NCBI RefSeq assembly: GCF_900099965.1
Contig: NZ_FNDJ01000003.1
Span: forward strand, 248,001 to 312,000
Length of the DNA: 64,000 nucleotides
Direction: 5' to 3'
DNA from: Nonomuraea jiangxiensis
GTDB lineage: Bacteria > Actinomycetota > Actinomycetes > Streptosporangiales > Streptosporangiaceae
How positions within the stretch are numbered: position 1 is the stretch's first letter; each line of letters starts with the position of its first letter. The notes beneath the pieces were generated by a model, which saw nothing but the letters and a program-made list of their open reading frames with translations, did no database searches and was not told the origin of the DNA. The position numbers and the translations under genes are program-made. Below, piece after piece: positions 36,461 to 44,364 of the stretch.

Positions 36461-37228
36461 TCACGCAAGGCGCCTCGATGCCACGATGCTTACCAAATGC
36501 AGAACCACCTGTAGACATGCCGCTACGAAGCAGGCCACGAGCAGCACCCTGGTGGCCGCGAGGTCGCCCCGCACCACATCGATCACCGCGGTCGCGAGCG
36601 CCAGCAGGGACAGCTCGATGGGCTGCACGATCCGGTGGAACTTCGTCGCCGACAGCACCCGCCGGCCCAGCCCCAGCAGCCCGGAGCGGAACTGCGTCCC
36701 GGACGACTCGGAGGCGGCCGGCAGGCCCCCCTTGGCCCGCGCCACGTCCACCAGGTCGGTCTCGGCCTTGATGAGGATCGCGCCGAGCGCGGCGGCGAAC
36801 CCCAGCACGGTGTACCAGTCGGGCAGCGTGACCGACGCCCGCCAGCCCAGCCCGGCCAGCAGCGCGGCCTCGGTGAAGTAGGCGCCGACGCGGTCGAGGT
36901 AGACGCCGACCAGCGAGGTCTTGCCGGTCCAGCGGGCCAGCTCGCCGTCGGAGCAGTCGAGCAGGAGGTAGACCTGCACGAGCAGGGCGGCCACCACGAC
37001 GGCCCAGAACCCCGGCAGGGCCAGCACGACCCCGGCGACGATCCCGGCCAGCGTCATCAGCCAGGTGAGCTGGTTGGGCGTGACGGACGTCTTGCTGAGC
37101 AGCCAGGTGACGTAGATGGACAGGCGGCGCATGTAGAGCACGCCCGCCCAGTGCTCGCCGTTCCTGCGCTCGAGGTGGCCCGCGGGCTGGGCCACCTCCC
37201 GCAGCTCAGCTACCGAAGGCCCGGACAT
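36461..37228 (-). CDS. CDP-alcohol phosphatidyltransferase-family membrane protein (last catalytic Asp replaced)
   Basis: The 255-residue protein has about six membrane helices. The CDP-alcohol signature in this family is D-x2-DG-x2-AR-x8-G-x3-D-x3-D. Here it reads LLDCSDGELARW, then G, then VYLDRVGAY, so the final Asp, the usual catalytic base, is Ala. The three other acidic residues are kept. The family joins a CDP-linked alcohol to an alcohol acceptor, releasing CMP. With the change the enzyme may use another base or a different substrate. It overlaps the dehydrogenase gene by 23 bases, which indicates one operon. Confidence 0.83.
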   Translation of the reverse strand: MSGPSVAELREVAQPAGHLERRNGEHWAGVLYMRRLSIYVTWLLSKTSVTPNQLTWLMTLAGIVAGVVLALPGFWAVVVAALLVQVYLLLDCSDGELARWTGKTSLVGVYLDRVGAYFTEAALLAGLGWRASVTLPDWYTVLGFAAALGAILIKAETDLVDVARAKGGLPAASESSGTQFRSGLLGLGRRVLSATKFHRIVQPIELSLLALATAVIDVVRGDLAATRVLLVACFVAACLQVVLHLVSIVASRRLA

Positions 37229-38264
37229 AGTCCCTCACCCGATCGCGGATCTCGGAGTCCTGCATGCGCAGGTGCTCCAGAATCGTGTAACGGCCGGGAC
37301 GGGTGGCCGGGGCCAGCGCCACGGCCTCGGCGAACTGCTCGGCGCTCAGCCCGATGTCGGCCGGGACGACGGGCAGCTCGTGCCTGCGCAGGCAGCCGAC
37401 GACCTGCTCGACCCGGGCGTCGTCGTCCCTGAGGAAATAGCAGAAGGCGGCACCGATGCCGGCGAGCTCACCGTGGTTGGAGGTGCCGGGGAAGAGCTGA
37501 TCCACGGCATGAAGGATCTCATGATCCCCACCGCTCGCGGGCCGGGAGGAGCCCGCGATGACCATCGACATCCCGGACAGGATGAGCGACTCGGCCAGGA
37601 CGGTCAGGAACGCGTCGGACTCGATGGAGTCCGTACGCCCGATCAGCGCCTCGGCGGCCGTGCGAGACATCGAGCAGGCCAGCCCGTCGATGGGCTCCCC
37701 GCGCTCGATGTTGCCCAGCTGCCAGTCGTCGATGGCCGACAGGTTGCTCACCACGTCGCCCACGCCCGCCCTGACGAGCTGCTTCGGCGCGTTGTGCACG
37801 AAGTCGAGGTCGACCAGGATGGCCAGCGGCATCGGCACCCCGAAGGTGCCCTTGCCGCCCTCGTAGACCAGGGAGGCGGTGGGCGAGCAGATGCCGTCGT
37901 GGGACAGGTTGGTGGCGACCGCGACCATCGGGATGCCCGCCAGCGACGCGGCGTATTTGGTCGCGTCGATCGTCTTTCCGCCGCCGACGCCCACCACCAC
38001 CTCGTAGGCGCCCTTGCGCAGGTCGGCGCCGAGCGAGACGGCCGCGTCCACCGAGCCGTCGGCCACCCTGAACACCTCCGCCTCGCCCAGCGTGGGCGCG
38101 ATCAGGCTCTCGATGTGGTCACCCTGCCCCGGCCCGACGGCCACGGCGACCCTCCCGGAGGTCGCCACGCGGCTGTCGGCCAGCAGGGCGCCCAGCTGCG
38201 CCACCGCGCCGCGCCTGACCTCCATGGTCAGGGGTGCCGGCAGCATTCTCGCTAGAAGCGGCAT
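37206..38264 (-). CDS. sn-Glycerol-1-phosphate dehydrogenase-like iron/zinc-type alcohol dehydrogenase
   Basis: The 352-residue protein has the dehydroquinate-synthase-like fold of the AraM/EgsA group. The NAD loop is VVGVGGGKTIDATKYAA, the substrate region is ATNLSHDGICSP, and the metal ligands lie in GGDHEILHAVDQL and PGTSNHGELAGIG. Archaeal and Bacillus members reduce dihydroxyacetone phosphate to sn-glycerol 1-phosphate; the actinobacterial group has not been settled. It sits between a nucleotidyltransferase gene (10 bases upstream) and the CDP-alcohol transferase (23-base overlap), which supports a CDP-polyol path. Start ATG 38264. Confidence 0.82.
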   Translation of the reverse strand: MPLLARMLPAPLTMEVRRGAVAQLGALLADSRVATSGRVAVAVGPGQGDHIESLIAPTLGEAEVFRVADGSVDAAVSLGADLRKGAYEVVVGVGGGKTIDATKYAASLAGIPMVAVATNLSHDGICSPTASLVYEGGKGTFGVPMPLAILVDLDFVHNAPKQLVRAGVGDVVSNLSAIDDWQLGNIERGEPIDGLACSMSRTAAEALIGRTDSIESDAFLTVLAESLILSGMSMVIAGSSRPASGGDHEILHAVDQLFPGTSNHGELAGIGAAFCYFLRDDDARVEQVVGCLRRHELPVVPADIGLSAEQFAEAVALAPATRPGRYTILEHLRMQDSEIRDRVRDYVRAFGS

Positions 38265-38274
38265 CCGCGCCCCC

Positions 38275-39009
38275 TCAGTAGCGAACGGCTATGGCACGGG
38301 CCTTGGCCAGGTCGTCGTGGTTGTCCACCTCGACCCAGTCGACCTCGCCGATGGGCGCGGCGTGGATCAGCTCACCGCGCTCGACCATCTCCTGGTAGCC
38401 GTCCTCGTAGTAGAGCTGCGGGTCACGCTCGAACGTCGCCTTCAGCGCGTCGGCCAGCCGGTCGGCCGCGCCCGGCCGGATGAGGGTGGCGCCGATGTAC
38501 TCGCCGTAGGCCTCGGCCGGGTCCATCAGCTTGGTGATGCGCCGCAGCGCGCCCTCGGGCGTGAGGGTGACCTTCATCTCCTCGTCGGCGAGCTTTTTCA
38601 CGTTGTCGACGGCGAGCAGGACGTCGCTCGTCTCGGGGGCGGACAGCAGGGTCTTCTCAATCGAGACCGGGTGCACGGTGTCGCCGTTGACCAGCAGCAC
38701 GCCCTGCGCGAAGTAGTCGCGGGCGCACCACAGGGAGTAGGCGTTGTTCCATTCCTCGGCCTTGTCGTTGTGCACAAGAGTGAGCTTGACGCCGTGCCGC
38801 TGCTCCAACTCGTCCTTGCGCTCGTGTACGGCCTGCGCCGCGTAACCGACGACGACCACGACCTCCCGCAGGTCCACCTCGGCGAGGTTGCGCAGCGAGA
38901 TGTCCATGATCGTGGTTTCGCCGTCGACCGGCACGAGCGCCTTGGGCAGCGTGTCGGTGTACGGCCGCAGGCGTCGTCCGGCCCCAGCGGCCAGCACCAT
39001 TCCCAGCAA
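38275..39009 (-). CDS. CTP-type nucleotidyltransferase (phosphocholine/inositol-phosphate cytidylyltransferase-like)
   Basis: The 244-residue protein has the signature GMVLAAGAGRRLRPYTDTLPKALVP, with EEWNNAYSLWCARDYF as in LicC-type and inositol 1-phosphate cytidylyltransferases, and the metal Asp in GVLLVNGDTV. The start is TTG 39009 (reads LLGMVLAAG) with GAGGAG about six bases upstream; ATG 39000 is the next option. It probably activates the product of the neighbouring dehydrogenase with CTP, giving a CDP-polyol for the CDP-alcohol transferases. Substrate is inference. The 161 bases upstream, between it and the DUF5941-like gene, hold the likely operon promoter. Confidence 0.83.
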   Translation of the reverse strand: MLGMVLAAGAGRRLRPYTDTLPKALVPVDGETTIMDISLRNLAEVDLREVVVVVGYAAQAVHERKDELEQRHGVKLTLVHNDKAEEWNNAYSLWCARDYFAQGVLLVNGDTVHPVSIEKTLLSAPETSDVLLAVDNVKKLADEEMKVTLTPEGALRRITKLMDPAEAYGEYIGATLIRPGAADRLADALKATFERDPQLYYEDGYQEMVERGELIHAAPIGEVDWVEVDNHDDLAKARAIAVRY

Positions 39010-39170
39010 CGTGCACTCCTCAGTCGAGCATGACTCGTGACGCGTGGCGGACCCGCGGCACGCGGGCTCACCGTACGCACGGACTCCGTTACGTGAGGCA
39101 GGCCACCGAACGCGACCCACCGTTGGCCCAAAGAGTATTCGTCTTTGCGCCCTCCGCGGGTAATCCGGCG

Positions 39171-39794
39171 TTAGTCTTGCGTTCCCGTATCGGGGGGTTC
39201 CGCCCCGGAGCGGGGCGCGGCCAGCCAGCACGTGAGGCTCTCCCAGCCGAACAACGCCCACAGGTAGAGAGCGAGCAGCACGTAGCCGGCGGTGATCCAG
39301 CCGGTCAGGGCGACCAGCGAGACCATCATCATCCGCCCGTCCCAGCCGAGCCCGAACGTGGCCAGCCAGGCGGGCGGGTACACGCGCTGGCGCAGCCGGT
39401 AGACAAGATCATAATGGTGGAAGGCCAGCGCGCCGAGCAGCAGGAAGATCAGTACCGGTGGCATATCGTGGGCGAACCCGCACGCCACGACGAACGTGTA
39501 CTCGATGAGCCGCAGGATCGGCACCACGAGCCAGTCGAACCTGCCGTCGTGCGGATGCGTGCTGCCCGGCCCGGCCAGCAGCAGCGTCACGGCGGGCGCG
39601 AACACCGCGAGCCCGTCGGACCCGGCCACGCCGATCACCAGCAGCACCCCGGTCACGAACGCGCCCGCGACCACCGGCGGTAGCGGCGGCAGCTGGCCCG
39701 CCACGAGCAGGCCCATGGCGCGCGAGAGGGGGCCGTCGTCGCGGTAGGCCACGACGGTGCTGTTGGGCACGGGTGCCATGTGGACCGATGTCAT
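39171..39794 (-). CDS. Small integral membrane protein resembling DUF5941
   Basis: The 207-residue protein has about five membrane helices and the conserved-looking segments AFHHYDLVYRLRQRVYPP and FGLGWDGRMMMVS. I recall these as typical of the C-terminal DUF5941 part of long actinobacterial proteins that also carry nucleotidyltransferase-like and CDP-alcohol domains. Here that part is a separate gene whose start overlaps the stop of the CDP-alcohol gene by four bases (ATGA). Function unknown; the arrangement implies a complex with the preceding product. Confidence 0.68.
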   Translation of the reverse strand: MTSVHMAPVPNSTVVAYRDDGPLSRAMGLLVAGQLPPLPPVVAGAFVTGVLLVIGVAGSDGLAVFAPAVTLLLAGPGSTHPHDGRFDWLVVPILRLIEYTFVVACGFAHDMPPVLIFLLLGALAFHHYDLVYRLRQRVYPPAWLATFGLGWDGRMMMVSLVALTGWITAGYVLLALYLWALFGWESLTCWLAAPRSGAEPPDTGTQD

Positions 39795-41206
39795 CTTGCC
39801 GACCTCGCGATCCGCCCGGCGAGCTGGTAGAGCGCCGCCACCCCGCCCCAGCAGAGCAGGGACAGGAATGTCACCCTGGCGTCCCAGATCGCCGCGGTGA
39901 CGGCGATGAGGGCCGTGCGCTCGCCGATGGGCAGCACGATGATCTTCTTGAGCCAGCGCGCGACCGTGTCACGCTCGATGCGCTGGGCGAGCCCGATGAC
40001 GCCGGGGGCGCGGCCGGCGTCCTCCGACTCCATGAGCGAGCGCGCCGGGCGGCCCCAGGGTGCTCCGACGCGGGCGGCGTCGGCGACGGCCCCGGTGTAC
40101 GCGTACTGGAGGGTGTGCCGTACGACCTGGAGGATCATCGCGGCCACCGCCAGGTACCAGATGCCGGAGCCGCCGAAGCCCACGGCGAGGCCGACGTAGA
40201 CGGCATATTCCTTGAACCGGTCGGATAGCCCGTCCGCCCAGGCGCCCAGCGGGGAGAACGTACGGGTGTAGCGGGCGAGCTGGCCGTCGAGGCAGTCGAG
40301 CGCGAAGGACAGGTAGAGCAGCATGGCCCCGGCCAGCCGCCCGCCCTGGCCGCCCGCGGAGAACCAGACGGCCGCCAGCAGCGCGAGGCTCAGGGAGATG
40401 CCGGTGACGGCGTTGGGGGTGAGCCTGAGCAGGGCGACCGGCCTGACCAGGTGGCGCGTCCAGGTGGAGACGAGGAAGGTGGCGAAGAAGCCGTCGTCCT
40501 CCTTGACGGAGGTTTCCAGCCGGACCCTGCCCTCGTCCACCTCGGCCAGCCCGGCCACGGCGGTGTCGGCGGCGTCCTGGCCGCTCACCCGGTCGGCGCG
40601 CAGCGGCCCGAGACCGGCCGCCCGCACGGCCACCCCCGACCTGACCAGCCCGACCAGCAGCAGGTCCACCGCCTCGACCGGGGTGACGGGGCCCAGCTTG
40701 CCGGCGTCGACCAGCTCGGCCAGCTCCTCCGCGACGTCCGCGAGTGCGCGCAGGTCGCCCTCGCCCGCCTGCAGCACGCCCCGGAAGGCGGCGTTCGCCG
40801 CGGGCACGAGGTGAAACGAGCTGCCCGCGGTGATGATCTTGCCGCCTTCGACGCGTACGGGGGGCCGCAGCGGACCCGCGATCGTGTCGTGCGAGACCAG
40901 CGCGGCGGTGTCGCGGGCGGGGTGCTCCAGCAGCAGCGCGAGCGCCTCGGTGTGGGCCACGAGGTCGGCGGGCAGCACGACCACGGCGCCGGGGGCGGCC
41001 CTGACGATCTTGGCGACGTTCCGGAGGTCCGCGCCGAGGCCGTCGCCCGCGCTCACCACCTGAACGTCGAGCACGGACAGCGCGCCGAGCTGGCCGCTGA
41101 TCCGGTCGAGCAGCGTGCCCTCGGCGCAGACGAGCGCGCAGGCGGGAGTCGTCGCGAGCAGCACGACCGACGTGGTCGTGCTCGCGCGGGTCAGCGGGTC
41201 GGGCAA
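39791..41206 (-). CDS. Nucleotidyltransferase-like domain fused to CDP-alcohol phosphatidyltransferase
   Basis: The 471-residue protein has a soluble N-terminal half of about 240 residues that looks like a decayed nucleotidyltransferase. Its VVLPADLVAH segment is where the metal Asp of an active enzyme would lie, and the glycine-rich GTR loop is missing. The C-terminal half is a six-helix CDP-alcohol transferase with a complete motif: FALDCLDGQLARYTRTF, then LGAWADGLSD. It is thus the catalytically intact member of the two CDP-alcohol enzymes here. It is divergent from the IspD-like gene across 111 bases. Confidence 0.8.
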   Translation of the reverse strand: MPDPLTRASTTTSVVLLATTPACALVCAEGTLLDRISGQLGALSVLDVQVVSAGDGLGADLRNVAKIVRAAPGAVVVLPADLVAHTEALALLLEHPARDTAALVSHDTIAGPLRPPVRVEGGKIITAGSSFHLVPAANAAFRGVLQAGEGDLRALADVAEELAELVDAGKLGPVTPVEAVDLLLVGLVRSGVAVRAAGLGPLRADRVSGQDAADTAVAGLAEVDEGRVRLETSVKEDDGFFATFLVSTWTRHLVRPVALLRLTPNAVTGISLSLALLAAVWFSAGGQGGRLAGAMLLYLSFALDCLDGQLARYTRTFSPLGAWADGLSDRFKEYAVYVGLAVGFGGSGIWYLAVAAMILQVVRHTLQYAYTGAVADAARVGAPWGRPARSLMESEDAGRAPGVIGLAQRIERDTVARWLKKIIVLPIGERTALIAVTAAIWDARVTFLSLLCWGGVAALYQLAGRIARSAR

Positions 41207-41317
41207 AGCGCAGGTCTCCTACCGGTCGGGCGGGAGTGCGTGGACTTGGGGGTGCGTAGCCACAGCGTAGCGACAGGCCGGCGCGATATCACGGAACAGG
41301 ACCGTTACGCTGCCGGT

Positions 41318-42571
41318 ATGGATTCACGGCTGCGGTCGATCGGGGTGCTGCTCGCGGGCGGCGTGGGGCAGCGGGCCGGGCTCGGCAGGCCCAAACAACT
41401 CGCCGAGGTGGCGGGCCGGACGATCATCGAGCACTCGCTGGCGGTGTTCGAGGCCGCGCCGGAGATCGACGAGATCGTGGTGCTGATGACCCCGGGCTAC
41501 GCCGACCAGATCAGGGAGATCGTGGAGCGCGGCGGCTACCGCAAGGTCAGCAAGATCGTGGACGGCGGCGCGAGCCGTACGGAGAGCACCTGGCGGGCGT
41601 TGCGGGCGCTGGGTGACGAGGAGTGCGACGTGCTGCTGCACGACGCCGTGCGACCGCTGCTGGAGCCGCGGATCATCACCGAGTGTGTACGCGCGCTGGA
41701 GACTCACCAGGCCGTCAACGTGGCGATCCCGAGCTCCGACACGGTCCTGGTGGCGGAGCCGGTGCCGGACGGCGAGGTGATCGGCGAGGTGCTGGACCGG
41801 TCGCGGCTGCGGCGCAGCCAGACGCCGCAGTGCTTCCGGCTGTCGGTCATCAGGGAGGCCTACGAGCGGGCGTTCGCCGACCCCGAGTTCGGCCGCCGGC
41901 CGGCCACCGATGACTGCGGCGTGGTGCTGCGCTACCTGCCGGACGTGCCGATCCACCTGGTGCCGGGCAGCGAGCACAACATCAAGGTCACCCACCCGGC
42001 CGACCTGCACATCGCCGAGCTGCTCTTCGAGCTGCCCAAGGCGGTGCCGGCCGGCGACCGGAGGGCGCTCGCCGGCCAGAGTGTGGTGGTGCTGGGCGAC
42101 ACGGAGACCGCGGAGCTGGCCGCCGCCCAGGGCGCCCGGGTGCACGCCTTCTCCAGGGCCGACGGCGTGCGCGTGGAGGACTTCGACTCGGTGGCCAAGG
42201 CGCTGGACGGCGTGGGCGGCGTCGACCACGTGGTCAGCGCGCCGGTCGCCGCCCATCTGGACGGGCTCGCCGACGAGGCGGCCGGCGTCGACCACCTGGG
42301 CGCGCTCAACGTGGCCCGCGCCGCCCGCCCGCACCTGCGCGGCAGCCTGCTGCTGCAGGTCCCGCGGGGCTCCGGCGCGCTGCACGCCTCCACCGCGGCC
42401 GCGCTGACCGGGCTGACCCGGGCACTGGCCCGCGAATGGGCCGCCGACGGCATCCGGGTCAACTGCGTCAATACCGCCGCGTCTCCGCTCCTCGTCGCGC
42501 AGACCTCACTGGACATCCTCATCTCCGACCTATCAGGGCAGGTCATAGACGTTCGCGTGGACGGCGCTTGA
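41318..42571 (+). CDS. IspD/TarI-like cytidylyltransferase fused to a degenerate short-chain dehydrogenase
   Basis: The 417-residue protein begins at ATG 41318. Residues about 1-235 are a CTP transferase: IGVLLAGGVGQRAGLGRPKQL, VDGGASRTES, LLHDAVRPLLEPR, RRSQTPQCFRLSVIREA. That is closer to ribitol-phosphate cytidylyltransferases (TarI, Bcs1) than to IspD. Residues about 245-417 retain the SDR outline, but the nucleotide loop reads VVVLGDTETAELAAAQG and the catalytic YxxxK position reads LHASTAAALTGL. The Tyr and Lys are both missing, so the reductase part is probably inactive. In Haemophilus Bcs1 an active reductase makes ribitol 5-phosphate for the cytidylyltransferase. Confidence 0.85.
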   Translation: MDSRLRSIGVLLAGGVGQRAGLGRPKQLAEVAGRTIIEHSLAVFEAAPEIDEIVVLMTPGYADQIREIVERGGYRKVSKIVDGGASRTESTWRALRALGDEECDVLLHDAVRPLLEPRIITECVRALETHQAVNVAIPSSDTVLVAEPVPDGEVIGEVLDRSRLRRSQTPQCFRLSVIREAYERAFADPEFGRRPATDDCGVVLRYLPDVPIHLVPGSEHNIKVTHPADLHIAELLFELPKAVPAGDRRALAGQSVVVLGDTETAELAAAQGARVHAFSRADGVRVEDFDSVAKALDGVGGVDHVVSAPVAAHLDGLADEAAGVDHLGALNVARAARPHLRGSLLLQVPRGSGALHASTAAALTGLTRALAREWAADGIRVNCVNTAASPLLVAQTSLDILISDLSGQVIDVRVDGA

Positions 42572-42597
42572 CCTGATCGTTGTTACCGTGCGTTCAC

Positions 42598-44334
42598 ATG
42601 AGGAGACTCATCGTGATCGCGGCGCTGTTCTGCTGCTACCCCGTGCTGCTGGTGTCGGCGCTCTGGCCGGCGCCGGCGGTGTTCGGGGCGGTCGCCGTGC
42701 TCTCCTACGCCGTCGAGTACGCCGCCCCGCACCTCGCCAGGCCCCTGCCCGAGTTGCTGGGCAAGGTGCACCTCGGGATCACGGTGCGCTTCGCGGCCAG
42801 GGAGACCATGGCACTGCTGCTGGTGGCCCGGACCGCGGGACCGGAGTCGTGGTGGTTCGTGGGGCTGGCGGCCGGCATGTTCGCGATCCACGTGGCGCGG
42901 GCCGGGCACACGGGGCTGGCCATGCGGCTCCGGCAGATGCTCAGCAAGATGCCGGTGACCACCCGCAACATCGACGTCTCAGCGCTGCGCATCCCGCGGA
43001 TGCCGCCTCGCCACCTGCGTGACGCCCGCAGCGTGCCCTTCCTCTACCTGGACGCGCTGCCGGTGGTCGGCGCCGCCGCCGGCGTGGTCCCGGCCGCGCT
43101 CGGCGCCGGGCTGGCGTTCCTGCTGGGCAGCGCGGGGGCGCTCGCGCTCATCCCGTACGTGCGCCGCGCCACCCCCCTCACCGACGCGGCCAGGGTCCTG
43201 GAGGTCGTGGGCAGGCAGGTCGAGGACTATCGCCCCGAGGTCATCCTGTACTTCTCCGGCGCCACCGCCGCCGCCTACCAGGCCAGGATGTGGCTCCCCG
43301 TCCTGGAGCGCATCGACCGGCGGGCCGTCGTCGTGCTGCGCGAGCGCGGCATGGCCACGCACCTGGAGTCCACCACGCTGCCGATGTTGTGCATCCCGTC
43401 CTCGGCCGACCTGATGAGCTTCCGCGCCCTGTCGAGCGCGAAACTCTGCCTGTACGTGGCCAACGTCGGCAGGAACGTCCACATGCTGCGCATCCCGGGC
43501 CTGCGCAGCGTGTTCCTCAACCACGGGGACAGCGACAAGGAGGCGTCGTTCAACCCGTTCTCGCGCGTGTACGACGAGGTGTGGGTGGCCGGTCCCGCGG
43601 GCCGGGACCGCTACCGGCGGGCCAGGGTGGGCGTCAGGGACGAGTGCGTTCACGAGGTCGGCAGGCCGCAGCTCGAAGGCATCTCGACGGCGGGGCCCGG
43701 GCTGCCGTACCGGACCGTGCTCTACGCGCCGACCTGGGAAGGCTGGAACGACGACCTGTTCCACACCTCGCTGCTCACCATGGGCCCGCGCATCGTACGG
43801 GCGCTGCTCGACCACCGGCCGGCGGTACGCGTGATCTACAAGCCGCACCCGCTCACCGGGCACCGCGACAAGCGGGCCACCCGCGCGCACCGGAAGATCG
43901 TGGCCATGATCGAGGCGCGCGAGCTGGCCAAGTCGAAGGCCAGGCACCCGTCGAGCGCGCCGGGGGAGACGTCCGAGATCAGGCACCTGGTCGTCACCGA
44001 CCAGGAGTCGCACCTCTACGACTGCTTCAACGAGTGCGACCTGCTGATCAGCGACATCTCCAGCGTCGTGAGCGACTTCCTGGCCAGCGACAAGCCGTAC
44101 GCGGTCACCAACGTGGCCGGGCTGCCCGAACGGGCCTTCCTGGAGCGCTATCCCAGCGCCGAGGCGGGCGTGCTGCTCGGGCCGGACCTGGCCGGGCTCG
44201 CGAACCTCCTCGACGGGGAGGACACGCTGGCCCGGGCCAGGGCCAAGCTCAAGAGCCATCTGCTCGGGCCGGAGTATCCGGACGCGCTCACCCGGTTCAA
44301 CGCGGCGATCGAGCGGGTCTTCGCGAGCACATGA
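42598..44334 (+). CDS. CDP-glycerol:glycerophosphotransferase-like teichoic acid polymerase
   Basis: The 578-residue protein has several N-terminal hydrophobic helices (residues about 1-110 and 150-185). A TagF-type catalytic half follows, with VFLNHGDSDKEASFNPFSR (the His-Gly-x3-Lys segment), VLYAPTWEGWND and a late DLLISDISSVVSDFLA and DKPYAVTN. TagF-like enzymes polymerise glycerol or ribitol phosphate from CDP-linked donors at the inner membrane face. Start ATG 42598; a TTG at 42580 is less likely. It lies 26 bases after the IspD-like gene, so CDP-polyol synthesis and polymerisation are one transcription unit. Confidence 0.87.
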   Translation: MRRLIVIAALFCCYPVLLVSALWPAPAVFGAVAVLSYAVEYAAPHLARPLPELLGKVHLGITVRFAARETMALLLVARTAGPESWWFVGLAAGMFAIHVARAGHTGLAMRLRQMLSKMPVTTRNIDVSALRIPRMPPRHLRDARSVPFLYLDALPVVGAAAGVVPAALGAGLAFLLGSAGALALIPYVRRATPLTDAARVLEVVGRQVEDYRPEVILYFSGATAAAYQARMWLPVLERIDRRAVVVLRERGMATHLESTTLPMLCIPSSADLMSFRALSSAKLCLYVANVGRNVHMLRIPGLRSVFLNHGDSDKEASFNPFSRVYDEVWVAGPAGRDRYRRARVGVRDECVHEVGRPQLEGISTAGPGLPYRTVLYAPTWEGWNDDLFHTSLLTMGPRIVRALLDHRPAVRVIYKPHPLTGHRDKRATRAHRKIVAMIEARELAKSKARHPSSAPGETSEIRHLVVTDQESHLYDCFNECDLLISDISSVVSDFLASDKPYAVTNVAGLPERAFLERYPSAEAGVLLGPDLAGLANLLDGEDTLARARAKLKSHLLGPEYPDALTRFNAAIERVFAST

Positions 44335-44364
44335 CGATCACACCGATGGGGTCCTCGCGGCTCG

